From positions 1 to 7,519 of the forward strand of contig CALMAV010000552.1 of assembly GCA_937859895.1 (NCBI GenBank): a stretch of DNA of 7,519 nt, given 5' to 3'. This document shows, piece by piece, positions 6,831 through 7,519 of the stretch. The position numbers and the translations under genes were made by a program. Numbering within the stretch: position 1 is the first letter of the stretch; each line of letters starts with the position of its first letter. The notes beneath the pieces are model-generated. The model saw only the letters and a list, made by a program, of their open reading frames with translations. It made no database searches and was not told the origin of the DNA. The stretch comes from an uncultured Bryobacterales bacterium. GTDB lineage: Bacteria; Acidobacteriota; Terriglobia; Bryobacterales; Bryobacteraceae.

Positions 6831-7454
6831 ATGAGAGTGATGTCGTCCGCAAGTACCGAAGGGAGGCCCTCACCGAGTCAACCCGCCCCCATGGAGATTT
6901 ATGCTGCCGAGCAGTTGCGCTTCATTCGCGACACCATGGAACGCGCTACGGTCTTTACGGCTGTGCCGGGATGGGCTGGAGTTGCGATTGGTCTCACCGC
7001 AATTGCCGCGGCAGGTTTAGCCCAGGATGGGACGCCTGAACGACAGTTCTGGATCTGGATTGCCGAAGCATTTGTGGCGGTGCTGATTGGTGTTGGGGGA
7101 GTTTTCTGGAAGGCAAAGGCAATGGAAGTTCCGTTGCAGTCGAGGCCTGGAAGGCGGGCACTCCTCAGCTTTCTGACGCCACTAATCGCTAGCGCCATCT
7201 TGACTCTGCGACTCTACACGGTGCACGAATTCGGGTTGATGGCCGGAATGTGGCTGCTGCTGTATGGCGCCGGCATTATCGCTGCAGGCGCGCACTCAGT
7301 GCGAGTGGTTCCCGTAATGGGCTGCTGCTTTGCTGGGCTCGGAGCAATCGCCCTGCTCACAGGCCTTGGCGACGGTAATGTCTGGATGGCACTGGGCTTC
7401 GGCGGTCTGCACCTTCTCTTCGGCTTGGTGATTGCGAGGGGATATGGCGGGTAG
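6831..7454 (+). CDS. Predicted six-TM integral membrane protein, function unknown
   Basis: I cannot assign this gene to a characterised family. With the ATG at 6831 it has 207 residues. A polar N-terminus runs to about residue 40 and includes the amphipathic YAAEQLRFIRDTMERA (24-39). Then come six hydrophobic stretches at about 43-64, 73-93, 110-129, 135-153, 157-177 and 183-203. The first begins with FTAVPGWAG, and the protein ends in a short RGYGG tail. No catalytic or metal-binding motif is visible. The frame stays open back to a GTG at 6747, but that start would lie upstream of the candidate promoter. ATG 6831 coincides with the predicted transcription start, ATG 6840 has only GAGAG 2 bases before it, and ATG 6891 has GGGAGG 24 bases upstream; 6831 or 6840 seems likeliest. 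The end overlaps an ATG at 7444. As I recall, similar acidobacterial proteins sit next to winged-helix regulators, which would make this a regulated membrane partner. Confidence 0.75.
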   Translation: MRVMSSASTEGRPSPSQPAPMEIYAAEQLRFIRDTMERATVFTAVPGWAGVAIGLTAIAAAGLAQDGTPERQFWIWIAEAFVAVLIGVGGVFWKAKAMEVPLQSRPGRRALLSFLTPLIASAILTLRLYTVHEFGLMAGMWLLLYGAGIIAAGAHSVRVVPVMGCCFAGLGAIALLTGLGDGNVWMALGFGGLHLLFGLVIARGYGG

Positions 7455-7519
7455 AGCGGCAGCTGCCAAGAAGGAAATCGCGGCGAACTAAGAGAACACC
7501 ACCGCGCCCGAGCTTGAGC
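7444..7519 (+). pseudogene. Start of a possible downstream gene, with an in-frame stop; runs off the window
   Basis: An ATG at 7444 overlaps the end of the membrane-protein gene by 11 bases, and a purine-rich GAGGGG (7436-7441) lies just before it, as expected for a coupled gene. It encodes MAGRAAAAKKEIAAN and then meets TAA (7489-7491). The same frame continues as ENTTAPELE to the edge, in style like the Ala/Lys-rich, then acidic linker that precedes the DNA-binding domain of small winged-helix regulators. This could be a gene broken by a nonsense codon, a gene whose real start lies beyond the window, or chance. No conserved domain is within view, so the regulator idea is inference. Confidence 0.25.

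Overview
This window comes from a moderately GC-rich bacterial chromosome. Gene order and protein style suggest a Gram-negative soil bacterium, most likely an acidobacterium (Acidobacteriaceae/Terriglobia type). That placement is inference from remembered family resemblance, not a measured match. There is no sign of a phage, insertion sequence, CRISPR array, tRNA or rRNA.

Left part (1-4218, + strand): a tightly packed nitrogen-sensing cassette. It holds an ammonium channel of the AmtB family (its true 5' end probably lies before the window), a PII signal-transduction protein, and a full-length bifunctional PII-modifying enzyme, GlnD. The gaps are 36 and 2 bases. The likely circuit is that GlnD reads glutamine through its C-terminal ACT domains and adds or removes a nucleotide on Tyr51 of the PII T-loop. 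PII in turn opens or plugs the Amt channel and signals to other targets. Having transporter, signal protein and modifying enzyme in one operon resembles the actinobacterial amtB-glnK-glnD order more than the enteric arrangement, where glnD is unlinked.

Middle part (4229-6727, - strand): a two-gene operon pointing at the gln cassette. A 12-TM MATE-family efflux transporter is followed without a gap by a class I SAM-dependent methyltransferase of unknown substrate. The methyltransferase starts at GTG directly after the MATE stop codon and has a good Shine-Dalgarno inside the end of the MATE gene. Only 10 bases separate its stop from the glnD stop.

Right part (6728-7519): a divergent promoter region of about 100 bases, then a six-TM membrane protein of unknown function on the + strand. 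Two CTTT...AAAG inverted repeats lie over the candidate -35 boxes of both directions. A reading frame overlapping the end of the membrane-protein gene (ATG 7444) looks like the start of another gene but meets an in-frame TAA after 15 codons. It may be an interrupted or mis-started regulator gene that continues beyond the window.

No wholly new system is evident. The points most worth a second look are the shared palindromic promoter region, the interrupted frame at the right edge, the variant Tyr51 motif of PII, and the unassigned methyltransferase coupled to the MATE pump.
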